Shown here one piece after another: positions 28,936 through 38,223 of a stretch of 53,423 bases of DNA. The notes under the pieces were generated by a model. It was not told where the DNA came from. It did not search any database and saw only the letters and a list, made by a program, of their open reading frames with translations. Each line of letters begins with the position of its first letter. Positions within the stretch are counted from its first letter, which is position 1. Origin of the DNA: Lewinella sp. W8 (GTDB lineage Bacteria > Bacteroidota > Bacteroidia > Chitinophagales > Saprospiraceae); assembly GCF_004375085.3 (NCBI RefSeq), contig NZ_SNAQ03000028.1:1-53423 (forward strand). The letters are read 5' to 3'. The position numbers and the translations under genes are program-made.

Positions 28936-31900
28936 CTATTCTGAGAGATTCCGTGTAAATATCATCAACATAATCTGAGTTCCGGCAACTTTTCCCTCAA
29001 AATCTCGTAAAGTTTCCAATTCCATGCGCTTTCGGCCGTCGGGAGTAGGGGGCATCATCTCCAAACGGCGACGGGTAATTTCTATCCCCATAGATTTGCG
29101 GGGGAAGCCGTGCTGCTTCTGAAATCCGGGGCCATTATCCACAATGGAAACCTCAAGTTCTGACCCTTCCATGGAAAAATACACGTCAATTCTGCCACCG
29201 GATTCGCGCTCCTTCATGCCGTGGATGACGGCATTTTCGATGAAGGGCTGAATGAGTAGCGTTGGAATCTGGTAATCATCCAGAGGAAGGTCCGGTGCCT
29301 GATGAATGCCGTAGTTGAAAACTTCCTTAAACCTGAGCTTCTCCAACCGCAGGTAGTTATCCAGCATCTCGATCTCTTCCCGCAAGGAGTGGGTACCCTT
29401 TGCCGAGGCATTGAGGGTTTGCCGCACCAGATTGGCAAACAGGCCCAGATAAGATACGGCCTCCATCGACTGGTCCTGCAGAATAAAGCTCTGGATGGAA
29501 TTCAGGCAGTTGAAAACAAAATGGGGATTCATCTGCGCCTGGAGGGCAGAACGTTCCAGGTTGTTTATTTGAATCAGCAGGGTCTGCTCTTTTCGTCGAT
29601 TATGCCCGTAGCGTAGGACGGCCACCACCAACCCGGAGATCAGCATTAACGCAAATAGAATCTGGGCGAATAGGGTTCGGTACCAAAGTTGGGGAATGAT
29701 CAAACTGAATGAAGTGGGAGTACTCCACACCCCATCCCGGGATTTACTGGCAATTTCGAAGTGGTAGGTACCGGGCCGAAGTTGGGGATAAATTACGGAG
29801 ACGCCGTCCGTCTGCGTCCACTCGTCTTCGGAATCTATGCGATAGCGATACGCAATATTTCCTTCCTGATGGAAATCGATCGCACAGTAGTCAATCTGAA
29901 TATTTTTGGTGCCCGGTCGCAGTTTGATCCGGGAATCCATTAAGGTCGGGGTGCCATCAACGGTAATTTCCGTGATGATCGGAGGATAGGAGGTCGTATC
30001 TTTTGGTGGTATGGAGAATCGCATAACCCCCTCACTGGTTGCGAGCCAGACTACGTCCTGAGCAACTTCCAGTCCATGAATTTCGTCGCTGACGATTCCG
30101 TGTTCCTGACCGAAGGAACGTACGTCCAGCGGTTCTCCGTCGGGTGTTAACCGGAATACGGATAGTCCATTAAGGGTGGCTACGTAAATAACCTCTTCTT
30201 CATCCACGATGAAATCGCGGACCATGTTAGAGGCAAGTCCGTCATCGATGTTGATAACCCGCTCCTTTCCGGCCGGATCAAAATAAACGATTCCGTTTCC
30301 CCGGGTACCAAACAAGTAAGCACCGTTTTTCAGTTGATGGATGACTTCCACCCGTTCGTCCTTTCCCGAAAAATCAATGTCCGGGCGACCTATCTCTAAG
30401 GATTCCTCCAACTCATACAGACCGTGCAAGGTGCCAATCAGGTTTTTTCCTCCTTTGTCCACGTAAAGGTACTGGGGCCCCTGAACGTCCTTTCCATCGA
30501 AGGTGGAAAAGAAGTCCTTCACCCGTCCGCTGGCCCGATCAAGGGTACCAATTTCAATACTGGCCGAAAAACCCAACTCCCCGGCCGTGGAGTCCCATGG
30601 TATGGATAAACGCTTTATGGGCTTAACCCGTCCTCCCTCGGGAGAGAAATACCGCTGCAGGTCAGATTCACTACCGTTTTGCGGGAAGGGGTGAAGGAAG
30701 GAAAATTTTGAGGTGTGGACGCGACCGTAGGCCTTGTCGTAAAATACCTCGTAGAACTTGAATAGATTTTCTTCCTGAGCCGGGTCATTGGGGTAAATTT
30801 TCCGGCTCTCCATGGAATTGAAGTCGACATAGTGCAACTCTCCGTTGGCAAAACCCGCGTAAACCCCCTCATCCTCAACCAGGGCTACCGAAAGGGCCCT
30901 GGAGTTGGGCAGCTTCTGGCGCATGGGACAAGCCACGGTGGTTGGGAAGGCGTTGTAGAAAACCCCTTTGTCCAGGGTTGAAATCCATAAACCACCCTGG
31001 CGGTCATACATGCAATAGCTGATGGAATATTCCGTCAGCAGAGAGTCCATTGTCGTAATTTGCTTGGTTTCCGGATCGAAAGCAAGGTGTAATAGTCCGC
31101 TTCCGAGCGAGGAACAAAGCCAGATACCGCCCTGGTTATCGGGCATCATATAATTCACGGCATTGGTCTCCAGAGGTACCGAAAAAATGTCTTCCCCCTT
31201 AAGCTTACCGTAAAAGAAACGTGTGGTAACAAAGGCCAGGTCCCACGGACCTTCGGTGTTGAATTTAGCGCCGTAACTGACGTACGGCAACCTGGGCTCC
31301 TTCCTTAGTTTGAGGTAGTGCTTTTCGGACCACTCATTATAATTACCCGTGTGGATCACCAGCGAGTCTTGCCTGACCCAAGGCATGGGGAATACTAAAT
31401 TTCCTTTGTTGATGGAGGTCAGCCCTTGCCCATTGTTTCGCCCCTCGATCTCCTCCACCAGATACATGGCATCTTGTTGTCTATCGGTCAGCCATTCCTG
31501 GGTTCCATTCCTGGTCAGGCGCAGAATCCCTTCGTGCCGTACGTTGAGGATCAGGCTTCCCGAGGGTTCTACCCCTAAAATTACCAGGAAGGGAGTGTTG
31601 CGCTTGATGTCCAGCAGAATATCGTTGTTCTCGTAGGGCACAAATTGATCCCCTTCCAGATAGAAGACTCTGCCGGTGTAGGTGGAAACCCAAAGAGTAT
31701 TTTCGGGACCGGATACAATAGAAAAGACCACGACGTCCTGAAGGCCATGACGGCTGTCAAAAATGTCAAAATCGTAGCCGTTGTAGCGCGCCAGTCCGTT
31801 GTCCGTTCCAAACCAGATGTAGCCCTGATGGTCCTCGTAAGAGACATAAACCTCGGAACTTGGGAGGCCCGCTTCCGTTCCCAGGTTCTTAAAACTAAGT

Positions 31901-32154
31901 TGGGCGGTCTGTGCACCTAGTGCAGCACCCGCCCAACAATACACTATGAACAACACAAACGCTTTGCCAAGCACAAGGGGCTTCAATGATGGGAAGCGTG
32001 CCCAGCAAAGAACAAAAATTGAAAATTTGAGACCTAGAAGATTTGATTTAATCCGAGAGAGTTCACTGTAGGTCCTGATGCTGAATAAATCCTTCAGACT
32101 TAAAGTTCTTGTACCAACAAATATCACATTTAATCCTGTTTTAATTCCACTCAC
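28936..32154 (-). CDS. Propeller-type sensor histidine kinase (Reg_prop - Y_Y_Y - transmembrane - LytS/YesM kinase)
   Basis: A large sensor resembling the one-membrane-pass LytS/YesM kinases of Bacteroidota. A periplasmic two-component regulator propeller spans most of the N-terminal 750 residues (GTEAGLPSSEVYVSYEDHQGYIWFGTDNGLARYNG and repeats), then a Y_Y_Y domain (YRYRIDSEDEWTQ...LRPGTYHFEI), a transmembrane helix (LFAQILFALMLISGLVVAVL), and the kinase core with LQAQMNPHFVFNCLNSIQSF (acceptor His in NPHF), IQPFIENAVIHGM and DNGPGFQ. Signal detection is probably outside the cytoplasm. The start is uncertain: GTG at 32154 gives a long AT-rich N-terminal tail before the signal peptide, whereas TTG at 31986 or GTG at 31974 gives a compact signal (VLGKAFVLFIVYCWAGAALGA). 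Confidence 0.9.
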   Translation of the reverse strand: MSGIKTGLNVIFVGTRTLSLKDLFSIRTYSELSRIKSNLLGLKFSIFVLCWARFPSLKPLVLGKAFVLFIVYCWAGAALGAQTAQLSFKNLGTEAGLPSSEVYVSYEDHQGYIWFGTDNGLARYNGYDFDIFDSRHGLQDVVVFSIVSGPENTLWVSTYTGRVFYLEGDQFVPYENNDILLDIKRNTPFLVILGVEPSGSLILNVRHEGILRLTRNGTQEWLTDRQQDAMYLVEEIEGRNNGQGLTSINKGNLVFPMPWVRQDSLVIHTGNYNEWSEKHYLKLRKEPRLPYVSYGAKFNTEGPWDLAFVTTRFFYGKLKGEDIFSVPLETNAVNYMMPDNQGGIWLCSSLGSGLLHLAFDPETKQITTMDSLLTEYSISYCMYDRQGGLWISTLDKGVFYNAFPTTVACPMRQKLPNSRALSVALVEDEGVYAGFANGELHYVDFNSMESRKIYPNDPAQEENLFKFYEVFYDKAYGRVHTSKFSFLHPFPQNGSESDLQRYFSPEGGRVKPIKRLSIPWDSTAGELGFSASIEIGTLDRASGRVKDFFSTFDGKDVQGPQYLYVDKGGKNLIGTLHGLYELEESLEIGRPDIDFSGKDERVEVIHQLKNGAYLFGTRGNGIVYFDPAGKERVINIDDGLASNMVRDFIVDEEEVIYVATLNGLSVFRLTPDGEPLDVRSFGQEHGIVSDEIHGLEVAQDVVWLATSEGVMRFSIPPKDTTSYPPIITEITVDGTPTLMDSRIKLRPGTKNIQIDYCAIDFHQEGNIAYRYRIDSEDEWTQTDGVSVIYPQLRPGTYHFEIASKSRDGVWSTPTSFSLIIPQLWYRTLFAQILFALMLISGLVVAVLRYGHNRRKEQTLLIQINNLERSALQAQMNPHFVFNCLNSIQSFILQDQSMEAVSYLGLFANLVRQTLNASAKGTHSLREEIEMLDNYLRLEKLRFKEVFNYGIHQAPDLPLDDYQIPTLLIQPFIENAVIHGMKERESGGRIDVYFSMEGSELEVSIVDNGPGFQKQHGFPRKSMGIEITRRRLEMMPPTPDGRKRMELETLRDFEGKVAGTQIMLMIFTRNLSE

Positions 32155-32205
32155 CTTAATAAGCGGTTAGTTTTACTTAATATTCGGTAACCGGAGCAAA
32201 AGGCT

Positions 32206-33075
32206 TTAGTCCTTTTTCTCCCATTTATCCTCCTTTATTCCTGAAAAAGCTTCCTTTATCGCCGATTCTGACCTGCTGAGTAGTCGGCTGGCGTCCAGAT
32301 TTCGGTGGTCCAATTCAACGGCCCGGGCGGCGAAGGAGCGGGCCAGAGAGAAGCTGTCCATTTGGAAGTACAAGTCCGCGTACACGGCGTGGGGTTTGGG
32401 AAGGTCAGCGGGAAGGCCCGCCGCCAGGCTATCCGCCAAAGATTTGGCGACGGCAAATTCGCCCATCTCCGCCAGTAGGGATACTTCGAAGCCCCGGATG
32501 AAGGGAGCACGTCGCTGCGCAGCAGAAGTCAGCAGGCGCAAACTGTCCAGGGCTTTCTCCGGTCCGTGTACACTGTGGAGGACTTCAAAATATTCGGCCT
32601 TCAGGTAGGTCTCTTCCGGGTGACGGTGGATGATCTCGCCGAAGTTTTTCTCCGCCAGGGACAAGACCCGGCTCAGTACCGCGGCGGTAGAATCCGCGCC
32701 CGCCTCCCGAAGATTGGTAAAGTGAGTAAAGCCCATATACACCTCCAGGGCCAGGCGTTCCGCTCCCGTAACGGAAGGCAGGCCCTTCCGAAGTTCCTCG
32801 TATAACCGGAGCCGTTCCGATCGATCGAGGGTTAGCCTGGCCAGCGTGCTTTTGGCCAGTAAAAAGTCAGGATCGAAAGCCAGTGATTTGCGGTAGCTCT
32901 GCTCTGAAGGACCGTACCAGCCGTCATCCATGATCTCTTTCCAACCTAGTCGGTAATAGTAAGTCGCCGAATCTTCGGTGGTGGAATATGACATTAACCC
33001 GGCGTCTGCCGGGGGCTCCCGGGTGCAGCCCAGCAGCAAGAGGGAAAGCGTACAAAACAAAGAGAAACGGACCAT
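32206..33075 (-). CDS. Lipoprotein with TPR-like helical repeats, unknown function
   Basis: The ATG at 33075 gives MVRFSLFCTLSLLLLGC, a lipoprotein signal peptide with the lipidated Cys at position 17; the upstream open frame (to 33312) is dismissed. The rest is helical with TPR-like pairs (SYRKSLAFDPDFLLAKSTLARL, SFAARAVELDHRNLDASRLL). A periplasmic or membrane-bound protein-interaction module is likely, but no partner is known. It is upstream of the histidine kinase on the same strand, about 52 nt away from the kinase's GTG, so it may belong to the same operon. Confidence 0.75.
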   Translation of the reverse strand: MVRFSLFCTLSLLLLGCTREPPADAGLMSYSTTEDSATYYYRLGWKEIMDDGWYGPSEQSYRKSLAFDPDFLLAKSTLARLTLDRSERLRLYEELRKGLPSVTGAERLALEVYMGFTHFTNLREAGADSTAAVLSRVLSLAEKNFGEIIHRHPEETYLKAEYFEVLHSVHGPEKALDSLRLLTSAAQRRAPFIRGFEVSLLAEMGEFAVAKSLADSLAAGLPADLPKPHAVYADLYFQMDSFSLARSFAARAVELDHRNLDASRLLSRSESAIKEAFSGIKEDKWEKKD

Positions 33076-33221
33076 ACGGGAAAGGTAGGCAAAAAGTAAG
33101 GTTATTGTCCACCCCTCGTTTATCCGCATCTGCGGGGTGCCCCCAGAGAGCTGGTGATTTCTTGGTGGGATTCTGCTACGAACCTGGTGGCGAGAAGCAC
33201 CGGGGACGCTTGATGCCGAAA

Positions 33222-33239
33222 ATGTAGGGTAAAAAAATT
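33222..33239 (+). repeat. ATGTAGGGT motif, single copy related to the inverted pair
   Basis: ATGTAGGGTAAAAAAATT resembles the arms at 21832 and 21961 (ATGTAGGGTGATAAAAA). It lies 27 nt before a GGCACCTGCGC repeat copy, the same neighbourhood as in the repeat island, which supports mosaicism. The 427-nt gap between the lipoprotein and sdhC holds no gene that I would call. Confidence 0.5.
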
Positions 33240-33266
33240 GCCCGAAAAGCCTCTGGGTTGGTGCAT

Positions 33267-33285
33267 GGCACCTGCGCTCCGCGCC
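33267..33285 (+). repeat. GGCACCTGCGC hairpin repeat, copy 5 (upstream of sdhC)
   Basis: GGCACCT-GCGC-TCC-GCGC-C, the family in its clearest form, in the divergent gap between the TPR lipoprotein and sdhC. The bases just before it are GTGCAT. Confidence 0.8.
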
Positions 33286-33443
33286 CCTACTATATTTCCT
33301 CCCTGCGCTCACAAGCCAGCAATACTCCGGCAGGCCTGGGCTTCCAACAAGACACCCACTGCCGTTTGGAAAACGGGATCAAAGCGCCTCAATTAATTAG
33401 AACAAGTCTAAACAAAAGCTGCTCCGGAATCGACACCAAACCA

Positions 33444-33476
33444 TTTATTACTTCTGCCCTTTAACAGTTAGCTTTG
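33444..33476 (+). promoter_or_regulatory. Putative Bacteroidota promoter for sdhCAB
   Basis: TTTA (33444-33447) is followed after 21 nt by TAGCTTTG (33469-33476), an exact TAnnTTTG -7 box with a one-mismatch -33 box. Transcription would start a few bases before the sdhC ATG at 33503. Confidence 0.55.
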
Positions 33477-33502
33477 CCGTGTTTAGCAAAATCTAACTAC
33501 CT

Positions 33503-34192
33503 ATGAAGACTTGGTTTGGTCGTTTCATCACCTCCAGTATTGGACAAAAGTTGGTGATGTCTTTGACTGGCTTGTTCCTAATCACCTTCCTTATCGTTCA
33601 CCTTGCTGGTAACGTTCAGCTGATGTGGAGTGACGGTGGGCAGGCCTTTAATGAATACGCGTACTTCATGACGCACAATCCATTAATCAAATTCACCAGT
33701 TACGGCCTCTATTTTTTCATCCTGCTGCACGCCTTCCAGGGCATTGCTCTCTGGATGAAAAACAAAAAAGCCCGTGGCTCGGAAGGATACGCCGTGAAGG
33801 TGAACCGAACGGCGGGTGCCAGCAAGGCTTCCTACCGGATGGGCGCCCTGGGGATCATCATTCTGGTCTTCATTCTATTGCACATGTACCAGTTCTGGCT
33901 GCAAATGAAATTGGGCAATACGGAGATGGTGGCTTACGGTGGAGAACCGGTTAAGGACCTCTACACTCTGGTGGCCGCGGTTTACGAGAATCCGGTTTTT
34001 GTAGGCATCTACGTGGTAAGCATGCTGGTCATTGCCTTTCACCTCTGGCACGGCTTTGAATCGGCTTTCCAGACCCTGGGCCTGAATCACCGTAAATACA
34101 CGCCGCTCATCAAAACGGTGGGCCGTATTTACAGTGTAGCGGTTCCGCTGGGCTTTGCCGTGATTCCCGTTTACATGTACCTGTTTGCGTAA
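33503..34192 (+). CDS. sdhC: Succinate dehydrogenase cytochrome b subunit
   Basis: A 229-residue membrane subunit with about five hydrophobic helices (SLTGLFLITFLIVHLAGNVQ; LYFFILLHAFQGIALW; MGALGIIILVFILLHMYQFW; VGIYVVSMLVIAFHLWHGF; YSVAVPLGFAVIPVYMYLF), each of the first four with a His that may bind heme, as in the single-polypeptide B-type subunit. Together with SdhA and SdhB it passes electrons from succinate to quinone. It begins the operon and sdhA follows 26 nt later. A separate SdhD gene is absent, as expected for this type. Confidence 0.93.
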   Translation: MKTWFGRFITSSIGQKLVMSLTGLFLITFLIVHLAGNVQLMWSDGGQAFNEYAYFMTHNPLIKFTSYGLYFFILLHAFQGIALWMKNKKARGSEGYAVKVNRTAGASKASYRMGALGIIILVFILLHMYQFWLQMKLGNTEMVAYGGEPVKDLYTLVAAVYENPVFVGIYVVSMLVIAFHLWHGFESAFQTLGLNHRKYTPLIKTVGRIYSVAVPLGFAVIPVYMYLFA

Positions 34193-34218
34193 ACTATCAA
34201 CGACGATAAAAATATATT

Positions 34219-36213
34219 ATGCCATTTCAATCTAACGTCCCCCCCGGAGAACTCAGTGAAAAGTGGACCAAGTACCGCTCTTCCATGCCCCTGGTGGCGC
34301 CGAATAATAAGCGTCGTCTTGAGGTCATCGTAGTCGGAACCGGTCTGGCCGGCGGCGCGGCCGCCGCCACGCTCGGAGAGCTGGGATATAACGTAAAGGC
34401 CTTTACTTTCCACGACAGTCCCCGCAGAGCACACTCCATTGCCGCTCAGGGAGGAATTAATGCCGCCAAGAATTATCAAAACGACGGTGACAGCGTTTAC
34501 CGCCTTTTCTACGACACCATCAAGGGTGGTGACTACCGCAGCCGCGAGGCCAACGTACACCGCCTGGCGGAAGTCAGCGTCAACATCATCGACCAGGCCG
34601 TAGCCCAGGGCGTTCCCTTCGCCCGTGAATACGGCGGCCTGCTCGCCAACCGCTCTTTCGGAGGTGTCCAGGTTAGTAGAACGTTCTACGCCCGCGGACA
34701 AACGGGCCAGCAGCTGCTGCTGGGCGCCTACCAGTCGCTCTCGCGTCAGATCAGCCTGGGCAACGTGCAAATGTTCAACCGCCACGAAATGGTGGACGTG
34801 GTGATCCAGGACGGAAAAGCCCGCGGTATCATCGCCCGCAACCTCCTCACCGGAGAACTCGAGCGCCACGCCGCCCACTGTGTGGTGCTGGGTACGGGGG
34901 GCTACGGCAACGTTTTCTACCTGTCCACCAACGCCATGAACTCCAACGGCTCGGCCGCCTGGCGGGTAGTAAAAAAGGGCGCCTACATGGCCAACCCCTG
35001 CTTCACTCAGATTCACCCCACCTGCATCCCCGTTTCCGGCGAATACCAGTCTAAGCTGACGCTGATGTCGGAGTCGCTTCGTAACGACGGTCGGGTTTGG
35101 GTGCCCAAAAATCAGGAGGACGCCAAGGCCATCCGGGAAGGACGGAAGAAGGGAACCGACATCGCGGAAGAAGACCGTGACTACTACCTCGAACGCCGCT
35201 ACCCCGCCTTCGGAAACCTCGTCCCCCGCGACGTCGCCAGCCGGGCCGCCAAGACGGCCTGTGACGAAGGTCTCGGAGTGAGCCCCACGGGCCTGGCGGT
35301 ATTTCTGGACTTTGCCGACGCCATCATGCGCTACGGAAAGAGCCGCGCCAACACCCTGAACGAGTACAACGCCAGCGAGGCCCGCATCAAGGAGTTGGGC
35401 ACGGCCGTCGTGGCCGAGAAGTACGGCAACCTCTTCGAGATGTACGAAAAAATCACCGGGGAAAACCCCTACGTGATGCCCATGAAAATCTACCCCGCGG
35501 TGCACTACACCATGGGTGGGCTTTGGGTCGATTATAACCTGCAAACCAACATCCCCGGGCTCTTTGCTTCCGGAGAAGCTAACTTCAGCGATCACGGCGC
35601 GAACCGGCTGGGGGCCTCCGCCCTCATGCAGGGACTTGCGGACGGCTACTTCGTCCTGCCCTACACCATTGGTACTTTTCTGGCCGACGAGATTCGTACG
35701 CCGACCATTGATCCCGACGGTGCCGAATTCCTGGCCGCGGAAAAAGAAGCCCAGGAGCGGATTGACCGCCTGATGTCCATCGGTGGCAATCAATCGGCCG
35801 AAAGCTTCCACCGCCGTCTCGGCAAAATCATGTGGGAATACTGTGGTATGGCCCGCAACGCCGAAGGACTGACCAAGGGGAGACAAATGATCCGCGAACT
35901 CCGGGAGGAATTCTACCAGGACCTGTTCGTTCCCGGCTCCGCCAAGGAATACAACCCCGAGCTGGAAAAGGCCCTGCGCGTGGCCGACTTCCTGGAACTG
36001 GGCGAGCTGATGATGCTCGATGCCCTGGACCGGCAGGAAAGCTGCGGTGGACACTTCCGAGAAGAATACCAGACCGAGGAAGGAGAAGCCCTGCGGCGGG
36101 ACGATGAGTTTGCCTACGTCTCTGCCTGGGAATGGGATGACAACGACCCCATCCTGCACAAGGAGGAACTCATCTTCGAAAACGTGGAGCTGAAAACCAG
36201 ATCCTACAAATAA
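34219..36213 (+). CDS. sdhA: Succinate dehydrogenase flavoprotein subunit
   Basis: 664 residues. FAD-binding starts with [21 protein letters not shown] (about 36-56), and the His in [15 protein letters not shown] (H72) is the likely covalent FAD ligand. Substrate-site signatures ([45 protein letters not shown]..., SGADRLG-like [10 protein letters not shown]) follow. It oxidises succinate to fumarate in the TCA cycle on the cytoplasmic face. It lies between sdhC and sdhB, and the gap to sdhB (90 nt) is unusually long for this operon because a repeat sits in it. Confidence 0.97.
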   Translation: MPFQSNVPPGELSEKWTKYRSSMPLVAPNNKRRLEVIVVGTGLAGGAAAATLGELGYNVKAFTFHDSPRRAHSIAAQGGINAAKNYQNDGDSVYRLFYDTIKGGDYRSREANVHRLAEVSVNIIDQAVAQGVPFAREYGGLLANRSFGGVQVSRTFYARGQTGQQLLLGAYQSLSRQISLGNVQMFNRHEMVDVVIQDGKARGIIARNLLTGELERHAAHCVVLGTGGYGNVFYLSTNAMNSNGSAAWRVVKKGAYMANPCFTQIHPTCIPVSGEYQSKLTLMSESLRNDGRVWVPKNQEDAKAIREGRKKGTDIAEEDRDYYLERRYPAFGNLVPRDVASRAAKTACDEGLGVSPTGLAVFLDFADAIMRYGKSRANTLNEYNASEARIKELGTAVVAEKYGNLFEMYEKITGENPYVMPMKIYPAVHYTMGGLWVDYNLQTNIPGLFASGEANFSDHGANRLGASALMQGLADGYFVLPYTIGTFLADEIRTPTIDPDGAEFLAAEKEAQERIDRLMSIGGNQSAESFHRRLGKIMWEYCGMARNAEGLTKGRQMIRELREEFYQDLFVPGSAKEYNPELEKALRVADFLELGELMMLDALDRQESCGGHFREEYQTEEGEALRRDDEFAYVSAWEWDDNDPILHKEELIFENVELKTRSYK

Positions 36214-36251
36214 TTGGCCCGGCCTTTTCCCGTCACCCGCCCTTACCTTTT

Positions 36252-36269
36252 GGCGTAAACGCAGGTGCC
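36252..36269 (-). repeat. GGCACCTGCGC hairpin repeat, copy 6 (between sdhA and sdhB)
   Basis: On the minus strand GGCACCT-GCGT-TT-ACGC-C. The stem changes GCGC to GCGT with the matching change GCGC to ACGC, a compensatory change. About 15 nt beyond (ATGATCTGGGAAAGG) also matches copy 8 (45643-45657). It sits inside an operon, between cotranscribed genes. Confidence 0.8.
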
Positions 36270-36303
36270 ATGATCTGGGAAAGGAGCCACAAAAAAATTC
36301 ATC

Positions 36304-37068
36304 ATGGGAGCAGATAACATGAAGCTTACCCTCAAGATCTGGCGACAGCAAGGTGAAAACACCAAGGGCCAGTTCAAAACTTACCAGGTTGACAACGTGA
36401 GTTCACACATGTCTTTCCTCGAAATGCTGGACGTACTGAACGAACAGCTCGTTTCCCAAAAGGAAGAACCCGTTGCCTTCGAGCACGACTGCCGGGAGGG
36501 CATTTGCGGGACGTGTAGCCTGGTCATCAATGGTTACCCCCACGGCCCCATGCAGGGCACCACCACCTGCCAGCTGCACATGCGCCACTTCAAGGATGGA
36601 GACACCATCACCATTGAGCCCTGGCGCGCCGCCGCCTTCCCCGTGGTGAAGGACCTCGTGGTTAACCGCGACTCCTTCGACCGCATCATCCAGGCCGGTG
36701 GTTACATTTCCGTCAATACCGGACAGGCTCAGGACGGCAACGCCATCCCTATCGAAAAAGACCAGGCCAACCACGCCATGGACGCAGCCACCTGTATCGG
36801 GTGCGGAGCCTGCGTAGCTGCTTGCCCCAATGCGTCGGCCATGCTGTTCACCGCCGCCAAGGTCAGCCACCTGGCGCAAATGCCCCAGGGACAGGTGGAA
36901 GCCGCCGAACGGGCCCAGCGGATGGTCGCTCAGCACGATGCGGAGGGCTTTGGCCGCTGTTCCAACGTAACTGCCTGCGAAGCCGAGTGCCCCAAAGGCA
37001 TTTCCGTTGAGCACATTGCCCGCCTCAACCGGGAATACCTCACGTCAAGCATCGGCTCTACGAAATAA
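36304..37068 (+). CDS. sdhB: Succinate dehydrogenase iron-sulfur subunit
   Basis: 254 residues. The [2Fe-2S] cluster is bound by [10 protein letters not shown]...C, the [4Fe-4S] by [12 protein letters not shown] and the [3Fe-4S] by [14 protein letters not shown], all in normal order. It carries electrons from SdhA to the SdhC quinone site. Start ATG at 36304 ([15 protein letters not shown]); the second Met (36319) is possible. A stem-loop with a T-run follows 20 nt past the stop and ends the operon. Confidence 0.97.
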   Translation: MGADNMKLTLKIWRQQGENTKGQFKTYQVDNVSSHMSFLEMLDVLNEQLVSQKEEPVAFEHDCREGICGTCSLVINGYPHGPMQGTTTCQLHMRHFKDGDTITIEPWRAAAFPVVKDLVVNRDSFDRIIQAGGYISVNTGQAQDGNAIPIEKDQANHAMDAATCIGCGACVAACPNASAMLFTAAKVSHLAQMPQGQVEAAERAQRMVAQHDAEGFGRCSNVTACEAECPKGISVEHIARLNREYLTSSIGSTK

Positions 37069-37088
37069 GTATTCGGATTGAATTTTAA

Positions 37089-37126
37089 GCCCATGGCAGC
37101 AGCAGTTGCCATGGGCTTTGTTTTTT
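37089..37126 (+). terminator. Intrinsic terminator after sdhB
   Basis: GCCCATGGCA and TGCCATGGGC form a perfect 10-bp stem with an 8-nt loop, followed by TTTGTTTTTT. Confidence 0.92.
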
Positions 37127-37253
37127 GCGGCAAACCCAAATGTCGGATTGTTTCCTCGCAGCGTCCAAAAAATCGCAGATTTTGAGGCCCGGTTAATTCC
37201 GCCAGGTGCTGCAAAGCAGAATCATTGAGCACTGCCGGATGGCCAAACTCACG

Positions 37254-37574
37254 TTACCGTCGATATTCAACCATTCCTCCGTGGCCGAGGTAGGTATAAC
37301 TGCGCACCGCAATTTCCGCCATCCGAAACCGCTTGCCGCCCGGTAGCTGTCGCCATTTATACCGCAACCTCCCCCGGAGCATTAGCCGGTCACCCACTCG
37401 CAGATTTTCGTGCAGATCAAGTGCGGCCGGCCCCCAGGAGATACATTCGTGCGTGTCCTCCCCTTCCGTCCCGGGGGAAGCATTGAGCGTAAATCGCGTA
37501 AGGTCGTGACCAGCCTTGGTACAGTGGTAGACGGGTGGCAAGGCCACCCGACCGATCAGCGTGAGGCAATTCAT
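37254..37574 (-). CDS. SSB-like OB-fold protein, second of a pair
   Basis: 106 residues with the single-stranded DNA-binding OB-fold plan: MNCLTLIGRVALPPVYH, then KAGHDLTRFTLNAS, HECISWGPAALDLHENLRVGDRLMLRGRLRYKW and a final strand. It lacks the acidic C-terminal tail of ordinary SSB. It starts within the 3' end of the upstream gene (overlap of 4 nt), so the two are translationally coupled. Its role is unknown. It diverges from textbook SSB in several conserved positions, so DNA binding is inferred from the fold only. Confidence 0.72.
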   Translation of the reverse strand: MNCLTLIGRVALPPVYHCTKAGHDLTRFTLNASPGTEGEDTHECISWGPAALDLHENLRVGDRLMLRGRLRYKWRQLPGGKRFRMAEIAVRSYTYLGHGGMVEYRR

Positions 37575-37921
37575 TCTTCCCGGATTTTAGCGACCAGTGA
37601 CGGGCTCTTGCCCGCTCCCCGCCGTAGTTGCAAAAACTGGGTCAGATGAATTTCGGTGCGCACCATTACCCCTTCCCCCAGGGGAATCGTTCGGTTACGC
37701 AGCACCCCCTGCACCAACACCTGATCTCCCTGACCGACCGTGCGGTGAAGGGATTTGGCGATGGCTCCCCAGGCAACCAGATGAAACATCTGTCGTTGCC
37801 CCCCGGCCGTCCCCTGATAAAGTCGCACCTTCGTCCGGTAGGTTCCGTCCGAAAGCTGAAAAATTTCCGGAGTATTTCCCGTCACTCCGATCAGTTGCAC
37901 CATATTCCTTGCCTGTACCAT
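37571..37921 (-). CDS. SSB-like OB-fold protein, first of a pair
   Basis: The ATG at 37921 gives MVQARNMVQLIGVTGNTPEIF, which lines up with the usual SSB N-terminus (MARGVNKVILVGNLG...); an ATG at 37903 is also possible. The OB-fold strands (TYRTKVRLYQGT, QMFHLVAWGAIAKSL, GQGDQVLVQGVLRN) are clear, and the C-terminus (KSPSLVAKIREE) lacks the DDDIPF tail. It overlaps the following SSB-like gene by 4 nt. Two inverted repeats lie upstream. Confidence 0.75.
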   Translation of the reverse strand: MVQARNMVQLIGVTGNTPEIFQLSDGTYRTKVRLYQGTAGGQRQMFHLVAWGAIAKSLHRTVGQGDQVLVQGVLRNRTIPLGEGVMVRTEIHLTQFLQLRRGAGKSPSLVAKIREE

Positions 37922-37978
37922 ATTGAAGCATTTGTTGACCCGCAAGGTCCGGCATCACCCTCATGCTAAGCGTCAAAT

Positions 37979-38014
37979 AAACGTATACTTACGTTTTTAT
38001 GCGTTTAATTACGC
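37979..38014. promoter_or_regulatory. Two inverted repeats upstream of the SSB-like pair
   Basis: AAACGTA-TACT-TACGTTT (37979-37996) has perfect 7-nt arms, and GCGT-TTAATT-ACGC (38001-38014) follows directly. They lie in the AT-rich 302-nt divergent gap (37922-38223) between the SSB-like operon and the DUF1800 gene. They look like operators for one or both directions. No other feature is seen in the gap. Confidence 0.45.
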
Positions 38015-38223
38015 TTATTGTGGCCCTATGATCTTTGCTGCAGGCTAGTGTCTTCCTCTCTTGATTAAGTTTAACGTTAGTTTTTTCAACCTTCAAGCAT
38101 TTTATACATAGGTTTATCACTACATTGTGCGTACAACTCAGCCACGACTGAGTCTTCCCCAGGTATAAAACTGTTTTTCACCGCTGATCTTTGCTCAACG
38201 CAGGAAAGATTAAACTATCGCGT

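Noticed and set aside
34171..36351. A 726-residue open frame antisense to sdhA
   Set aside because: sdhA is certain and this frame is low in recognisable motifs, rich in Gly/Val/His and explained by codon bias; similar frames oppose groEL, the FadN-like gene and ccmF.
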